A stretch of DNA of 64,000 bases from Tyto alba (Eukaryota > Chordata > Aves > Strigiformes > Tytonidae), in NCBI RefSeq assembly GCF_018691265.1, contig NW_024881321.1, positions 26,509,698 to 26,573,697 on the forward strand, read 5' to 3'. The position numbers and the translations under genes are program-made. The notes under the pieces are model-generated. The model was not told the DNA's origin. It saw only the letters and a list, made by a program, of their open reading frames with translations, and did not search any database. This document shows, in pieces, positions 50,701 to 63,110 of the stretch; positions within the stretch are counted from its first letter, which is position 1; each line of letters starts with the position of its first letter.

Positions 50701-52000
50701 AAATATTTCAAGGTGACAGCTTTCCTAAGTGTAGCTGGTGAAAGAAAACAAAAAGCATTTATTTCCTTCAGAAGAAAAACATCATTATAACTTTCATGAT
50801 TAATAAAAGATGAAGCATAACTATAGCCATGTAACAGGTTACCTTTGTCTTTCTTTCTATAGATAGATACACATATACAACAACTATTTCTCTATACCTG
50901 TATTTTTATATGTTTACTAACATAATATTTTTGTTCAAGTTCAGATTAACCTATCAAAGATTTCAGATTAACCTTAATATTTCTGTAACATCTTCTCAGG
51001 AGCATGAATTAAAATAAGTGGTTGAAGCTATCTCTGCTTAGGTTTTCTTTAAATTCAGTTCTACTCAGAAATAATTGTGTAAACATGAATCTTATTCAGA
51101 AAACTATGCTTTTTTTTCTATGTGCTCTGAGTCACAACTGATTATAATTGGAGTTAAAAAAAAAAAAAAAAAGCAATTTCTAACTACATTAGACTAAACA
51201 GCTAATATAGCTCTAGCAAAACCCAGATTTTCCTCTTATAAATCTCAGAAAGTTACTAATAAAGTTCTAACTCATTCTTTCTTCCTGGTGATGTATGAAC
51301 AAAAAATACAATTTGACAGATTTTACCAGACAAAATCTGCATGTCTGGCAGCCGGAAACTTTTTCTTTTACTTCATTTTGGAACTTGCAAATGTGAAATG
51401 CTAGAAAGAATACACCTGAAGCTCTTTTACCAACTCACATTGAAGGGGAATAACATGCTGAGCTGCTTCTGTGGTTGGGAGGACTCAGTCAATGCATGTC
51501 ATCACCCCTTACAGCACAGAGGGCTGTGCTAAGATCACCTGCTATGCATGCCAAATTTAGGTGTCACAACTAAGTCTCTACAGGTCAGGCAGTCTAAATC
51601 TGTTATTAGTCTCTTGAATTTAAGTCACATGGAGATTTTTCTCAGTGGCAGTTCAGATTTTCCTGCTTCTCTCAATATTACTCTCTCTCCCATTTGTGCT
51701 GGTACAACAGATTACAGGACCATGCAGTGAAACTGGTCAGGGTATTTCTGACTCAAAGGATGTTCTTGATCCAGTTCACCTTGCATCTCCTCAGACAACA
51801 GCATTGGTACAGCAGACAGGATGGGCATAGTGGTCATGGCAGTTTAGTCACACATTTATAGCAAGTGGACACAATATTAGGTACCACAAAATATTTTAAT
51901 AGCATAAACATATAATACAAAAAATTGTTTTCACAGTTGCACCTTGTGTGAGGATTCATACTTCAGTATCTAAAAGAGGATATAGCCATTTAAAAAAAAC
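47744..52000. other. Unique non-coding sequence
   Basis: No confident repeat or gene. A slightly GC-richer patch at about 48000-48380 shares a short motif with about 39500 (see findings). A runs occur at about 49690-49704 and 51155-51172. Overlapping frames at 49715-50020 (up to 101 codons, minus) have no domain. Confidence 0.5.
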
Positions 52001-52612
52001 ATCATAGGATAATAGAACCATTGTATGGTTTGGGTTGGAATGGACCTTAAAGACCAATCAGTTCCAACCCCCCTGCCAGGGGCAGGGACACCTTCCACCA
52101 GACCAGGTTGTTCCAAGCCCCATCCAACCTGGCCTTGAACCCTTCCAAGGAGGGGGCAGCTACAGCTTCTCTGGGAACATGTTTAAATGCCTCACCTCAC
52201 TTACAGTAAATAATTTCTTCCTTATATCTAATCTAAATCTACCCTCTTTCAGTTTAAAACCGTTACTCCTCGTCCTATCACTACACCCCCCGATAAAGAG
52301 TCCCTCCCCATCTTTCCTGTAGCCCCCTTTAAGTACTGGAAGGCCACTATAAGGTCTCGCTGGAGCTTTCTCTTCCTCAGGCTGAATAATCCCAACTCTT
52401 TCAGCCTGTCCTCACAGGGGAGTTGTTCCATCCTCCTGAGCATCTTCATGTCTCTCCTCTGGACTCTCAAGCAGGTTCATGTCCTTCTTATACTGGGGGT
52501 CCCAAAGCTGGACACAGTACTCCAGGTGGGGTCTTATGAGAGTGGAGTAGAGGGGGAGAATCACCTCCCTTGGTCTTCTGGTCATACTTCTCTTGATGCA
52601 GCCCAGGGACTG
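52001..52612 (-). mobile_element. CR1 LINE, 5'-truncated, same subfamily as the 2712 copy
   Basis: It starts ATCATAGGATAATAGAACCA and continues GGTTTGGGTTGGAATGGACC, a lightly mutated CR1 tail on the minus strand. It shares the diagnostic GACCAATCAGTTCCAACCCC with the split copy at 2712 and is very similar along the alignable part. The minus-strand frames 52249-52470 and 52412-52645 hold the ORF2 C-terminus (LGLFSLRKRKLQRDLIVAFQ; RPREVILPLYSTLIRPHLEY), offset by a frameshift near 52440. It is truncated at about 52612, short of the RT core. Confidence 0.95.
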
Positions 52613-53575
52613 CAATGTCTGAATTTTCATACACATGCCACACATGAAAGACTATAAGAGATCTCTTTTGCTGATGGACAATACATACATCAGTATACCT
52701 TACCCTGAGCCATTTCCCTTTCTTCATCCCCTATAGCTGAATCTGTAGGGGATTAGTATTTTATAAGAGAATTGCTTTCCTGTTTACTTCTATTTTATTT
52801 TATTTATATATATAGCTAACATCCTTGTGTTGGCTGTTAAAAATATTTTTGAAGTCTATTCACATTCCTGCTTTTTGTCAGACAGAGGTATTCATGCAAC
52901 TTTTGTCTTTTTCCTTTATATTTTTAAAAAGACTAGAAGTTTATCAAATAAAACAAAATATGGGATACCAGGCCTTCAAAAATGTAAAAAGCAACATTAT
53001 CATGAAGAATAAATGTTGCTTGTAATGTACATCTTTAGTAAGCTATTAAAATACTGTGTTTGCAATTTTGGAGCATTGGTAGTACTGGTAATTAGTGCAT
53101 GGGCCAGGTTCTTTTAGATATTTGTGATACAACTGAATTCCATGGATATAACTGCAAGCATAGCTTGACTTCGTAGTATCTACATGAAAAACTGAACAGA
53201 TAGATATAATACAATAATATTGTTTCCAGAAAGACATAACAACATTACAAGTAATATCAATTTGTATTTCTCTGTTTTATCCTGGTTATATGTATACCAT
53301 GACAAATAAAAAATTAATTTATCAAATAAAAATATATATTGTGAACTCTTACCTATATGGTTGTAAGGAAAAAATCATGTGTTTCCCTATGAAATATGTA
53401 ACTTGATAAAATTTTCATCAATATAGTAATCTAAACTGCAAGGGTAAGAGAAAACTACTTGTGCTCAATTATGTAAGCAGACTTGCACACTAATACCTGG
53501 TTAAAATGAGTATTTTGAAATACTGTCTTAATTTATTTGATTTCAACCTTTGCCCTGAAAATCCTGTTTCTCTAT
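52613..53575. other. Unique AT-rich non-coding sequence
   Basis: No feature is recognised. Frames of 60-66 codons near 52825-53025 overlap in two registers and look like chance. Confidence 0.5.
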
Positions 53576-53763
53576 TGTCATGGTTTGAGCCTCATTGGCA
53601 GCCTAACACCACGCAGCCACTCTCTCCCCCTTCTCTTCCAGCAATAAGAAGGGACAGAGAGCCAGTCTTGGGATTCAAGATAGGACTGGGATGGGGAAAA
53701 ATCACCCTTTATGGTTATGAGCAAAAGGCAGACTCGTTAGGGGAAGAAAAAAAAGAACATACA

Positions 53764-53769
53764 TTTATT
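53764..53769 (-). promoter_or_regulatory. LTR polyadenylation signal (AATAAA)
   Basis: TTTATT on the plus strand reads AATAAA on the minus strand. It lies about 190 bp from the 3' end of the minus-oriented LTR. The related LTR at 59285 has ATTAAA at the equivalent place. Confidence 0.55.
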
Positions 53770-54029
53770 ACAGACACTAACAACATGTAACAGAGTAGGA
53801 CAGTGAGAAGCATTGCCACATCTTGAGAACAACTTCCCCCCACCCCTCCCTTCTTCCTGGGCTCATCTCTGCTCCCGATATCTCTACCTCCTCCCCGCAG
53901 AGGCACAGGGACAGGGAATGGGGGGTGCAGTCAGTGATGCTGCTTCTTCTATCTTCGGTGCAGGGGAACTTCTGGAACGTCTCCCCCTGCTCCATCGTGG
54001 TCCCCCTCTCAGGGGAGACAGTCCTCCAC

Positions 54030-54235
54030 AAACTTCCTCCAACATGAGTCCCTCCCATGGGCTGCAGTGTTTCCTTACACTGCTCTGGTGTGGGTCACCA
54101 ACTTTCTCCAACTGGAGTCCCTCCCACGGGCCACAGTGTTTCCCACACTGCTCCGTTGTGGGTCACCAACTTTCTCCAACTGGAGTCCCTCCCACGGGCT
54201 GCAGCCCTTCCCGAGCTGCTCCGGTGTGGGACACC
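54030..54235 (-). repeat. Three 68-69-bp tandem repeats inside the LTR
   Basis: The marker GAGTCCCTCCCA starts at 54046, 54115 and 54183, giving periods of 69 and 68 bp. Each unit also contains a CACTGCTC-type block and TGTGGGTCACCAACTTTCTC. The units differ at several positions, so the expansion is not recent. The related LTR at 59285 has only about one unit (AGCCTGTGGGAAGGACTCAC). Confidence 0.85.
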
Positions 54236-54470
54236 CCCACAGGCTGCAATCCTCCCAGCACTGAATTACAACAGTGGGGGCTACCTTTTCCCACAAGACC
54301 CCGGCCTTCTTCAGGCACGATCCCCTTCACCATCCATGCGAAAAACACAGGCCATAAATCAATGTCTGCTCCACCGTAGAACTCCATGGGTGTCAGTGGG
54401 GGGCCACCGTGCCGTCTCACCACAGGATACAGGGGGGGTCTCTGCTCCGGCACACAGACAGTGAAAATGA

Positions 54471-57400
54471 GTACCACAACACTTCCTTGTCTAGTTTTGC
54501 ATTTGGATAACCATCTTAGCATCTTTTGCTCATGCAACCTCATATATGACAACTTTTGGTGTACAAATCATGGTGCAATTCTCATACAAATGCTTTCTAA
54601 TGTATTTTTGTTAGTTGACTTTTTTTCCTTTCAGCAATGAAGGATAACACACATACAGAGATGAAACATATCTAGTTCTAGGGATTTACTGCATTAAGAA
54701 TGAGGCTTTTTAGACACCACATGCTTGACAGCAGGAGGTACAAAGGCTAACAATCCTATGAATAAAGAGCACGATAAGTAATTCTAGATTATTTTATTCT
54801 CTTTTCTCTCTAAATTTTAAACTTAAGATGAAGATCAGAAAAGTTTGGAAAATAAGCATACGGTCTTGAGCAAACTGTGGTTTAACAGTACAAAATCTTT
54901 TAAGTTTTTGGGAAAATTTGAGTGTAAAAACAAAGCTCCTCCAGTAACAAAGTTGTACAAGTTATTTGTGGCAAAGCTCTAAAGCACACAAAAGCCATCT
55001 ACATCAGTGTTTCTAGAAAATTTCTGGAATTTCTGATCATATTATTTGAGAGTTTATAATCCCATGAACATACTTGCTAATGTGAGCAATGATCATTCCT
55101 GTTTTAAATTTAGATAGCGTAATAACAAAGAAAATAGACCATGTAAAATTCCATGGCTTACCAAGGAAATGCAGATAAAATATGCTTGTGTCTTCTGAGA
55201 TTTTCTTCTCAGTTTTCTCTTAATTTAATACAAAACTTTGAAGCCAAATTCGCTGATTGTCACTCAATAAAATCAAAACCAAAACAAACCAACAAACAAA
55301 AAGAAGACAAATGTAAAAGAAGAAAGAAGGAAAATATTACATGAATCCAATAGTTAGAAATCTGTGATGGAAATCCTGGGAAATTTCATTCCTGCTTCCT
55401 GCGTGGTTTATACATTTTAAATGTATTTTTCCCCAGATAAAATATTGGCACAGTCCAGAGAGAAAACAGTAAGATTTCAGACTGTCTGTGAGTAAATCTC
55501 ACTGTCTGTGAGCTCTGATGGTGGAACAGCTTTTTTTTTATGTACCTCTAAAAGGTGTTGCTGTCCCCCTAGAAGGTATCATGTCTGCTCCTGAGCTGCC
55601 ACAGCTTATAGCCTAGCAATTTGCAGACACACATTAGGGTCTGAATTGCTGTGGCAATGACAAACACTCATATCACAGCTGAAAAGGCAGCAATCTCCAG
55701 GAGAGAAGAACCAAAGACCAGTCATAGTTTCCCTGGTCCTAGTGGAAACTCTCTGCTAATAGGAATCAGAATTCTGAGTGATGAAACTTTAGCCAAGTAC
55801 CACTTTTGGCGGAAATGAGAAAAGGAAAATTGTGTGCTAAACTACATTAAGATATATAAACATACATCTATACATAAACCTGCTTGTACTAATATAACAG
55901 CTAAGGATCACTAGCACAATTTTTTTTTTTCTTATTTATTTATGTATTTTAACAGCTGTGGTTTCTTTTCCTTTAAGTCATAAAAGGATTTTGGAAGAGA
56001 ATCTTTCTGTATTAAACAAAAAAAAGCAACATACAACTGACTGAACACTCAGGAAAGAAAGACAACATAAACATTACTTCTGTATTTTTGTATTTTGTAT
56101 TTTTGTCTAAAGAAATAAGCATACTTCATAGCTACCTCTGTCAGGTGTTCATGTACCAGTCATCAGTGAGAAACATTGGTTATCTGTGTACTAAAACATC
56201 TGGTTTCAAAGACCATCATTTGACTCTGAAAAAGCTCCAATGTCACCAATATCCACTGTTCTTATTTTTCCCAGTTAAACTTAAACCACACTGGGACAAA
56301 ATAGTAATTAACATGCAAAACAATGTTACCCTAAATGTTTTCTAAATCTCTGCTTAACTATAAACTCTGTCTAGTTGTCTGGCAATACAGATAAAAGAAC
56401 AGATGTATAACCACTGACTAGTATGGATATAGTTCATCTCCACAACTGCATAGTCATTTTGTTTTCTCACATTATACTCTATCACTCCTTTTGCATACTA
56501 ATTTTATTTAGTATTCTGTATATTTGTCAATCTCAGTATTTTATTTCTAATCTGACTGTTTGCAAAGCAGATCTGTTTCTTTGTAGAATTGTTCATTGCC
56601 TACTGCAGGACAATCCCAATGTTATTCAGGACTGTGGAGTCTACTTCAAAATTCATGCTTAAAAAATTATTACTATGAGGGAAAGCCAGTCAAGACATCA
56701 GATATAGGATATTATTTCTGGTATGTAAAATTCAGCCTTTGCTTCCAGATACACGCTTTTCATTTGTCATCCACTGACAATTTTAACAGACTTCAGACCA
56801 GAAATTAGAATAATCCTCTAAATTAATAAAACTAAATTTCTTCATCAGATTTGCTGATGAGTCAATTGGGAAAAACAACAAACCCCAAAACCCAAAGTCT
56901 GTGCTTTTCAGATAGGCCTGGATATGTTTAGGGAAGTAATTCCTTGATTTGTATTGCCAGAGAGAGTGGGTAACTGCATTTCATGAATCAAGAGGTCCCT
57001 CTCAGTCCTGTGTTCACAATTGCTTTTCACTCCATCATGCAGAATCCATTTTTCAATTTCTGATTCTCCTACAAAGACTGTCAAAAGATTTCTTACTACT
57101 CATAAGTGTTAAAAAACCCCATAATTAAATAGGCATCAAAGCCTTGAGATCAAGTAAGGCCGCAGACTTCCAATGCATTCATGCTTTTCAGTCTCAGGTG
57201 GAAAATAACATTTATTCACACATTGCTAAGTGGCTAGATAGGTTAAACTCTCCATATATCCATCATACATATCTTCATGGGCAGTAATGTTTGGCATTTC
57301 TGCTTATATACATCATCTTCTTCATCACAGTTGCCTTTTCCACTTTCCCTCTGTTTTCATTTATTAGGGTGATAAGACATATCTTATCAGAGACCCTACC

Positions 57401-59284
57401 ATCCAAAAGGACAAATTTACTTCTATGATATGCCAGACTCTTCCAGTGAATTTAGTCTAATTATCACAGGAGCTGGATAAACCAAGGAACTGGTAAGGTG
57501 CTAATTAAATATTTCAGTTTTAGAATGGTTGTATATTTTTAGGCAAATTAGCAGAAACAGTATTTGCTTTATTTGATAGCTTTTTGCTAGGCTATATTGA
57601 AGAACACTGCAGTTTTAGGCATGATGTGACTAGTACATTTGATTGTCAGTTTCAGCAAAGAGGCCAATGTTTTGAACAAGCGGAAATTGAACTGCACCAA
57701 CCTCTATCACTGAATCTTCCAAAATGGAGCTGAAGATGATGCTTTGACAGGGCAATGTCATGAAGCCTGCAGTGTTGCTGCAGGTGTTGTTTGTTCAGTG
57801 TCTATATGAAAGATGTTAGATTCTTGCACTGTCACTCTGACACATTTCAGAAACACAAAAATGGCTTGTAGAAGAGGCCCATAAAGATATCAAATGTTAA
57901 AGCAAAGTTAAATCTACATTTCATGAAGGTTAGTAATTATAATTTCTCAAACATTGCTAGCTGTTTTAAATAAAATGTTCTTGAGGATTTGTGATCTAGT
58001 ATGCATTGTATTAAAATAGCTTTACATCAAAGCCTAACACTGGCACTTCACCAAATTGTATCTTTGCTATATGAGGTAAGTACATGGAGAGTCTTTCAAA
58101 TTGTGAAGCTAAAAACAAAACTCTTGCTTGCAGACCTAGATCTGCCCTTTATTTCTCTACCCTTCAAGCTGTATCACATTTATTCAAAAAGCTTCAAAAC
58201 AGTGAGTCCCTGAATTAAATAGTATTTGCCAAATTCAAATATCTCATCTAAAAGTTGTCCTATCTTTTATGACACAGTAAGTACATTGTGAGATCTTACA
58301 TTCTCTCTTTCATAGCAAGAATGAAGCAACTTAAACCAGAAAACCCATAGCACACATTAAGCAACGGTTAATTTCTTGTGCAGGGAACCTCTAGTAGACA
58401 AAAGTTCCTAAAAGACTCCATTTTATCCCCCCAAGAGAAGAAACTATGAGAGGTTCACTCCTTGATGCCATAGAGGTATATGGCCCAGGTTAAGATGATG
58501 AAAAGACTTATTTAGGAAATTACTCTAATCAAGTATCCAGGTGGTGCCACAGAATGTTATAGCAGATTTTTTTCCGTAGAATGAAAAAAGTTGTACCAAA
58601 AACTTCCAAGGCCTCATGTAAGGATCTACTAATTTCTGGAAGTATGAAGCTACTAAAATGTTACATGTGGGATCTGGGATTTTACTTAACTGATGAAGTC
58701 TTTAGACAGAAGTACGTAATATTTGGTGGTTCCTCCCATGGAAAGATTTAAAATGTATTATTTGTGCCTCTGTGGTAGAGATCATATTTAATCCTTAACA
58801 CTGCATGCATGTAGTCTGTACTCAGGATTTGTACCCTACCTCCTGATCGGTTTTATGTTTCATGTTTCAATTAAAACTTTGAAAATATGCTAAGACTTCT
58901 CTCTACCTCTACATGTTAATTTATGTTTATGTTAGGACACTGTGAATGAGTGCCCATTTTAGAATATCAGAATAATTCCCAACTCCCAGCTATAACTTTA
59001 AGTTTTTTGAAAAATAAAAATATTAACAAAACAAAACAAAACAGAACAAAACAAACAAACCTTTATCCACTGCTTCATTTGAAAATAACTTTATAAATAA
59101 CTTACAATAACAGGATCGAGTTTCTGGCTTCCAGCCCTATGTGCACTAGATCATGCTTCTCTAAATCTTTCTAGATATTATTAAATCTAGACTTCTTTCA
59201 ATGTACAAGGTGCAGCCCAGTTCATTCGGAACCTTCTGTCTGTACTATCAGCCGTGTATACAGTCAAAGTCACTGTACTGAGTT
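54471..59284. other. Unique AT-rich non-coding sequence
   Basis: It includes short direct repeats (ACTGTCTGTGAG twice near 55483-55512), a T run at about 55920 and an (AAAAC)n run at 59026-59060. No gene is supported. Frames of up to 85 codons have no recognised motif. Confidence 0.5.
59026..59060. repeat. (AAAAC)n simple repeat
   Basis: About six AAAAC/AAAC units, one of them interrupted by G. Confidence 0.9.
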
Positions 59285-59433
59285 TGTGTGTGGTGGGGTT
59301 TTGGTAGTGAGTTAAGGGACTACAGCAGTGGCCCCTGTGAGAAGCTTCTCAAAGATCCCCCTGCTCCAAGTCGGACCCATCTCTGGCCAAGGCCAAGCCA
59401 GCTAGTGATGGTGACTGAACCTCTGCGATAACA

Positions 59434-59440
59434 TATTTAA
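59434..59440 (+). promoter_or_regulatory. TATA-like box of the LTR
   Basis: TATTTAA sits about 150 bp into the LTR, ahead of the GAGGGAGACACCTCTGTAAA segment, a suitable position for the U3 promoter. Activity is unknown. Confidence 0.45.
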
Positions 59441-59876
59441 GAAAGGGAACCTGAGGGGAGGAGGAGTGGTGAGGGAGACACCTCTGTAAACATTGAGTTC
59501 AGCTGAAGAAAGGAGGAGGAAGTGGTGGAGGTGTGCCCGAGCAGTTCATGAAGAGCTACAGCCTGTGGGAAGGACTCACATCAGAGGAAGTTCATGGACG
59601 ACTGTCTCCTACAAGAGGAACCCCATGCTGGAGTGGGGAAACTGTGTGAGGAATCCTCCCCATGAAGAGGAATGAGCAGTGGAAACACCAGATGATGGAC
59701 AGACCACAACCCCCATCTCCTGCCTCCTGAACTGATGGTGGGGAGGAGGGAGAAAAATCTGAAGCAAAGTTGAGCCTGGGATTAAGGGATAGGTAGGAGG
59801 AAGGTGTTTTTAAGATGTGGCTGTATTTCTCACTGTCCTACTCTGATATGATTGGTAAATTGGTGGTGGAGTTAAA

Positions 59877-59882
59877 ATTAAA
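59877..59882 (+). promoter_or_regulatory. LTR polyadenylation signal (ATTAAA)
   Basis: ATTAAA occurs in the 3' part of the plus-oriented LTR, matching the position of AATAAA in the sister copy at 53576. Confidence 0.5.
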
Positions 59883-60071
59883 TTGATGGTTTTCTTCTTC
59901 CCCTAATGAGTCTGTCTTTTGCCTGTGACCATAATGGGTGAGTCAACCCTCCCTGTCCTTGTCTTGATCCCCAAGCCTTTTGTTAGGTTTTCTCCTCACC
60001 ATTCCCTAGGGGGAAGTAGTGAGTGGGTGGCTGTGTGGTGCTCAGTTGCCCTCTGGGTTCAAACAAAGACA

Positions 60072-63020
60072 GGCATGTAATTTTTCAACAGCACACTTGA
60101 AAAATGAATGAATGAAAAGATACATAGTCACAAGTAAGAAATGTCAGTTTAAATAACTTTTTTTTTTGTCTTCTCTTATTTTTCTCAAAGACGGAGTAAT
60201 ATCTTAGCTAATAAGTGAAGTTAAGAAGACTATTAATTTTGAGTTCCAAAGGGAAAATAAATAAAATCTCAGCCTCTAGCATTGAATAAATGCCTCATTC
60301 TATGATAATAATCTCAAAAATTATAGAGTAGGGGAAATTATATAAGAGATTTTAATCATTTTGGCTAGTCATCATTGTAAAATAAAACAGAAATGGCCAT
60401 GAATGAAGGTAAATCTATCTATCTCCAGTTCCATGCAGTAGGAGACTTCTATGAACTGGAGCATGTCACATTCATAAGCAAATTCCTAAGACTATATCAA
60501 AAGAGGTGAGATAGATCTAGACATTCTTCTAATATGCTTTCTCCAGTTTCTAAATCTTAATTTTAAAAGTGCAATCATAATACAGAAGGAATTATCTAAT
60601 AAGTGTAAGACACAAAGCAGACAGATACCAATATTCTGCTGTAACCTTAAGGACTCACCTGTTGCACTTCCACAAGTCCTGACAGCTATAAATTCCCACA
60701 TAAAGGAAATGATGTATGCTGAATAACTTTTCTTCCCCAAGACTTTACAGAAAGAGTAGCATCATTTGAGATTAAATGATATATTTTTTCATTGATTCTA
60801 GTCATAATAGCAGTTCCTGCTTCCCTTGCAGGGAAATTCTAATGTAGAGAGTCAAGCCTTTGTCAACTATTCTGTCAAAAACATTGGCAAGGAAACAAAC
60901 CTGACTAAATTCTATGAGGTTTTCATCAAAAAGCTATGTACTCTATGGAAATTTATTAGTATCTTGAAAGATGAGTACCACTCACTGGACAAAAATGTTA
61001 GGCTATTAAAGAAAACTTTGAGAAATCAATTCTAAAAGTAAAATTCATAATTCTTTTCCACCAAATACCAAAAAAGATTGTGGTTTGTTTTTTTGAAGGA
61101 TACATGTATGCTCAAAAGAAGCATACAGTTCATGGACGACTACCACAATAAATCTTGTATTTTGAAATCTTTGAATGAATACCTAGCCAAAGACCTTGCT
61201 GGGAATGTGAAATAAGTTGAGCTTGTAGACAGAAGAGATAGAAGTCAATTCACCTAAGCTCTGTCTTCTAAAAGGAAAGTGATTGGTCCAAATCTGTCCA
61301 GACATTCTCGTAGTCATCTGTGAGACATCTGCAGTACATCTCTTTTTAATACAAGTTTCTATAACAGAAAAAATCATTGCCCTTTGGAGATGTATGTTTT
61401 CCTCAGATCTCTGTAAAAAGAGCTTAAATGACTAAATTACATAAGGTAATTAAGCTTTTAGGTAACAAATAGCAAGGTTCATCCCCACTGCAGTTGTCCA
61501 ACAGAAAAGTAACATTGCCTTAATCAACTCTTTCCTTCAACTGAAGGAATTCTAAATAAAGTTATGGTTGTGAAAATCTTTATTAGGAGGTTGATTGTTA
61601 TTATGTAAGGAAATTAAATCAATGTTAAACTCACAGATAAAAAAATTTTATGCCTGTCCAAGGTCTAGAGACTAAAGGAAAAGTATAGGCTTAACTGCAT
61701 CTATCAATAGAGTTATTTTTCCAATGTATTGGTTTCAACAAACTAACTCCGCAGCTATATCAGCCCTGTGGCAGGAATGAACTGGCAATAGGACTTTGGA
61801 TTGGTTATATTCTTTTGGCCATGATTAGACCAGGCAAAGAAAAATATTTCTTAGAGAGCAGAAAGTATCATAACCTGGTCTTCCAGCTAAAAATTAACAT
61901 TGCTACAAACTCAATTTGACAGGAGTACATATGAATTTATCTTTCTGCTACTAGCTGTAATCTTCAAAAACAACAAAGTCATTTCCAAAGGATATTAATG
62001 GAGATGGTCTGGACCTAAAAGGAATGGTTGGTGCATTTTAGATCTTTCCTAATTAATTTAATGAAAAAGACCATAATGTCTAATGGATTAAATATTACAT
62101 TAGCAGTTCATTTCCAAAGGATCATTGAGTTCCTTGCTTGTTTCAGATGGTATTTAAAACTAACAAGGCTACCTAGCAATCTGAAGATCTGAACATCTCT
62201 GATTTTGTTTACCAAAATGCAATATGAAGAGCACCAAATCCACCACAACCAACAACAATAACAAAACAGCAATAAAAAAAAAAAAGGCTTTTGTTGTTAA
62301 AGTTCTGCTTGAAGGCAACACTACAGATCAATGCTGTCTCACGGTATGACTCAGTACTACAGATGTCTTATACAAAGGCTAATGAGACTGTCACGAGTTC
62401 TGAAAACACTATTTGCCAGTGGCAGAACTAACAGTAATTCTATATTACCACTAATTTACTGGTTATTTTTCTTCATTCACTATCTCATAAATTCCAACAG
62501 TGTTGCTTCTAGGGAAATATAAATTGCTATGAAAAAGGCATGTAAATATGTTATAACTCTAAGTGCTTTTGTGACAAGACTAGTAATATTTGCAATTAAC
62601 ATATATCACTGAAGATACGAAAGTTAAAATTTTCTAAAATATTGAGTTAAGGAAATTTGTTTGCTTGGATTTAGAAATGAATGGTAAAGAGGTCTAAATG
62701 GCAATAAAGAATCCAAGACTGTTGTAATATCTTCAAGTGATTTCTAGTTTAGTTGTTTGAGAGGAAGAGGAGATAATGGCTTGTCAACTTGTAAACACAA
62801 CAGTTTTATTGAAAATAGTGCTGTACAAATATCTCTAATACTGCTCAAAGGATAATAAAACCTTTATTTATGTGGGACATATTTTTTGTCAACTATTATT
62901 AGCTCTATTGATGGAGAAGTCTTCTAAAAAAGAGTATAAAAGTTAATGGCAGGAAGTTTTGACTATATAAAACAATTGTTGCTTAACTATGACAGAATAG
63001 AAGTGAGCAAAGGGACCCTT
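60072..63020. other. Unique AT-rich non-coding sequence
   Basis: No gene or mobile element is recognised. An A run lies at about 62273-62284. Frames of 60-82 codons are unremarkable. Confidence 0.5.
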
Positions 63021-63110
63021 GGAGGGAGGGAGGGAGGGAGGGAGGGAGGGAGGGAGGGAGGGAGGGAGGGAGGGAGGGAGGGAGGGAGGGAGGGAGGGAG
63101 GGAGGGAGGA
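63021..63110 (+). repeat. (GGGA)n microsatellite, about 22 units
   Basis: Ninety bases of almost perfect GGGA repeat. With G-triplets every four bases, the plus strand meets the usual G-quadruplex pattern many times over. All three registers stay open (Gly-Arg-Glu on plus, Pro-Ser-Leu on minus), which produces spurious overlapping frames that should not be annotated as genes. Confidence 0.98.

Larger units (their letters stand above)
53576..54470 (-). mobile_element. LTR of ERVL-like avian family with internal tandem repeats
   Basis: The plus strand starts TGTCATGGTTTGAGCCTCAT at 53576, the reverse complement of an LTR end of the form ...CAAACCATGACA. GACTCGTTAGGGGAAGAAAA and ACAGAGTAGGACAGTGAGAA match, as complements, blocks of the LTR at 59285. 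A minus-strand AATAAA lies at 53764-53769. From about 54030 to 54235 there are three 68-69-bp repeats. The right (U3 start) boundary is not clear: similarity fades near 54470 with no obvious TG or target duplication, so this end may be truncated or rearranged. No viral genes are present. The GC-rich 188-codon plus-strand frame inside it is an artefact of the repeat. Confidence 0.8.
59285..60071 (+). mobile_element. Solo LTR, ERVL-like, plus orientation
   Basis: It starts about TGTGTGTGGTGGGGTTTTGG and ends ...GGGTTCAAACAAAGACA at 60071, the same end type as the complement of 53576. Ordered landmarks on the plus strand are a TATTTAA box at 59434-59440, an AGCCTGTGGGAAGGACTCAC block, TGAGCCTGGGATTAAGGGAT, ATTAAA at 59877-59882 and CCCCTAATGAGTCTGTCTTT. 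It is about 787 bp with no internal genes. I found no convincing target duplication (the right flank reads GGCAT). It is the same family as 53576 but in opposite orientation and quite diverged. The 60-codon frame at 59493 is not a gene. Confidence 0.8.

Noticed and set aside
53813..54379. Longest open frame in the window (188 codons, plus strand), with overlapping frames on both strands
   Set aside because: It lies inside the minus-oriented LTR and its length comes from the GC-rich 68-69-bp tandem repeats. No domain, no splice signals and repeat-derived Ser/Pro composition.
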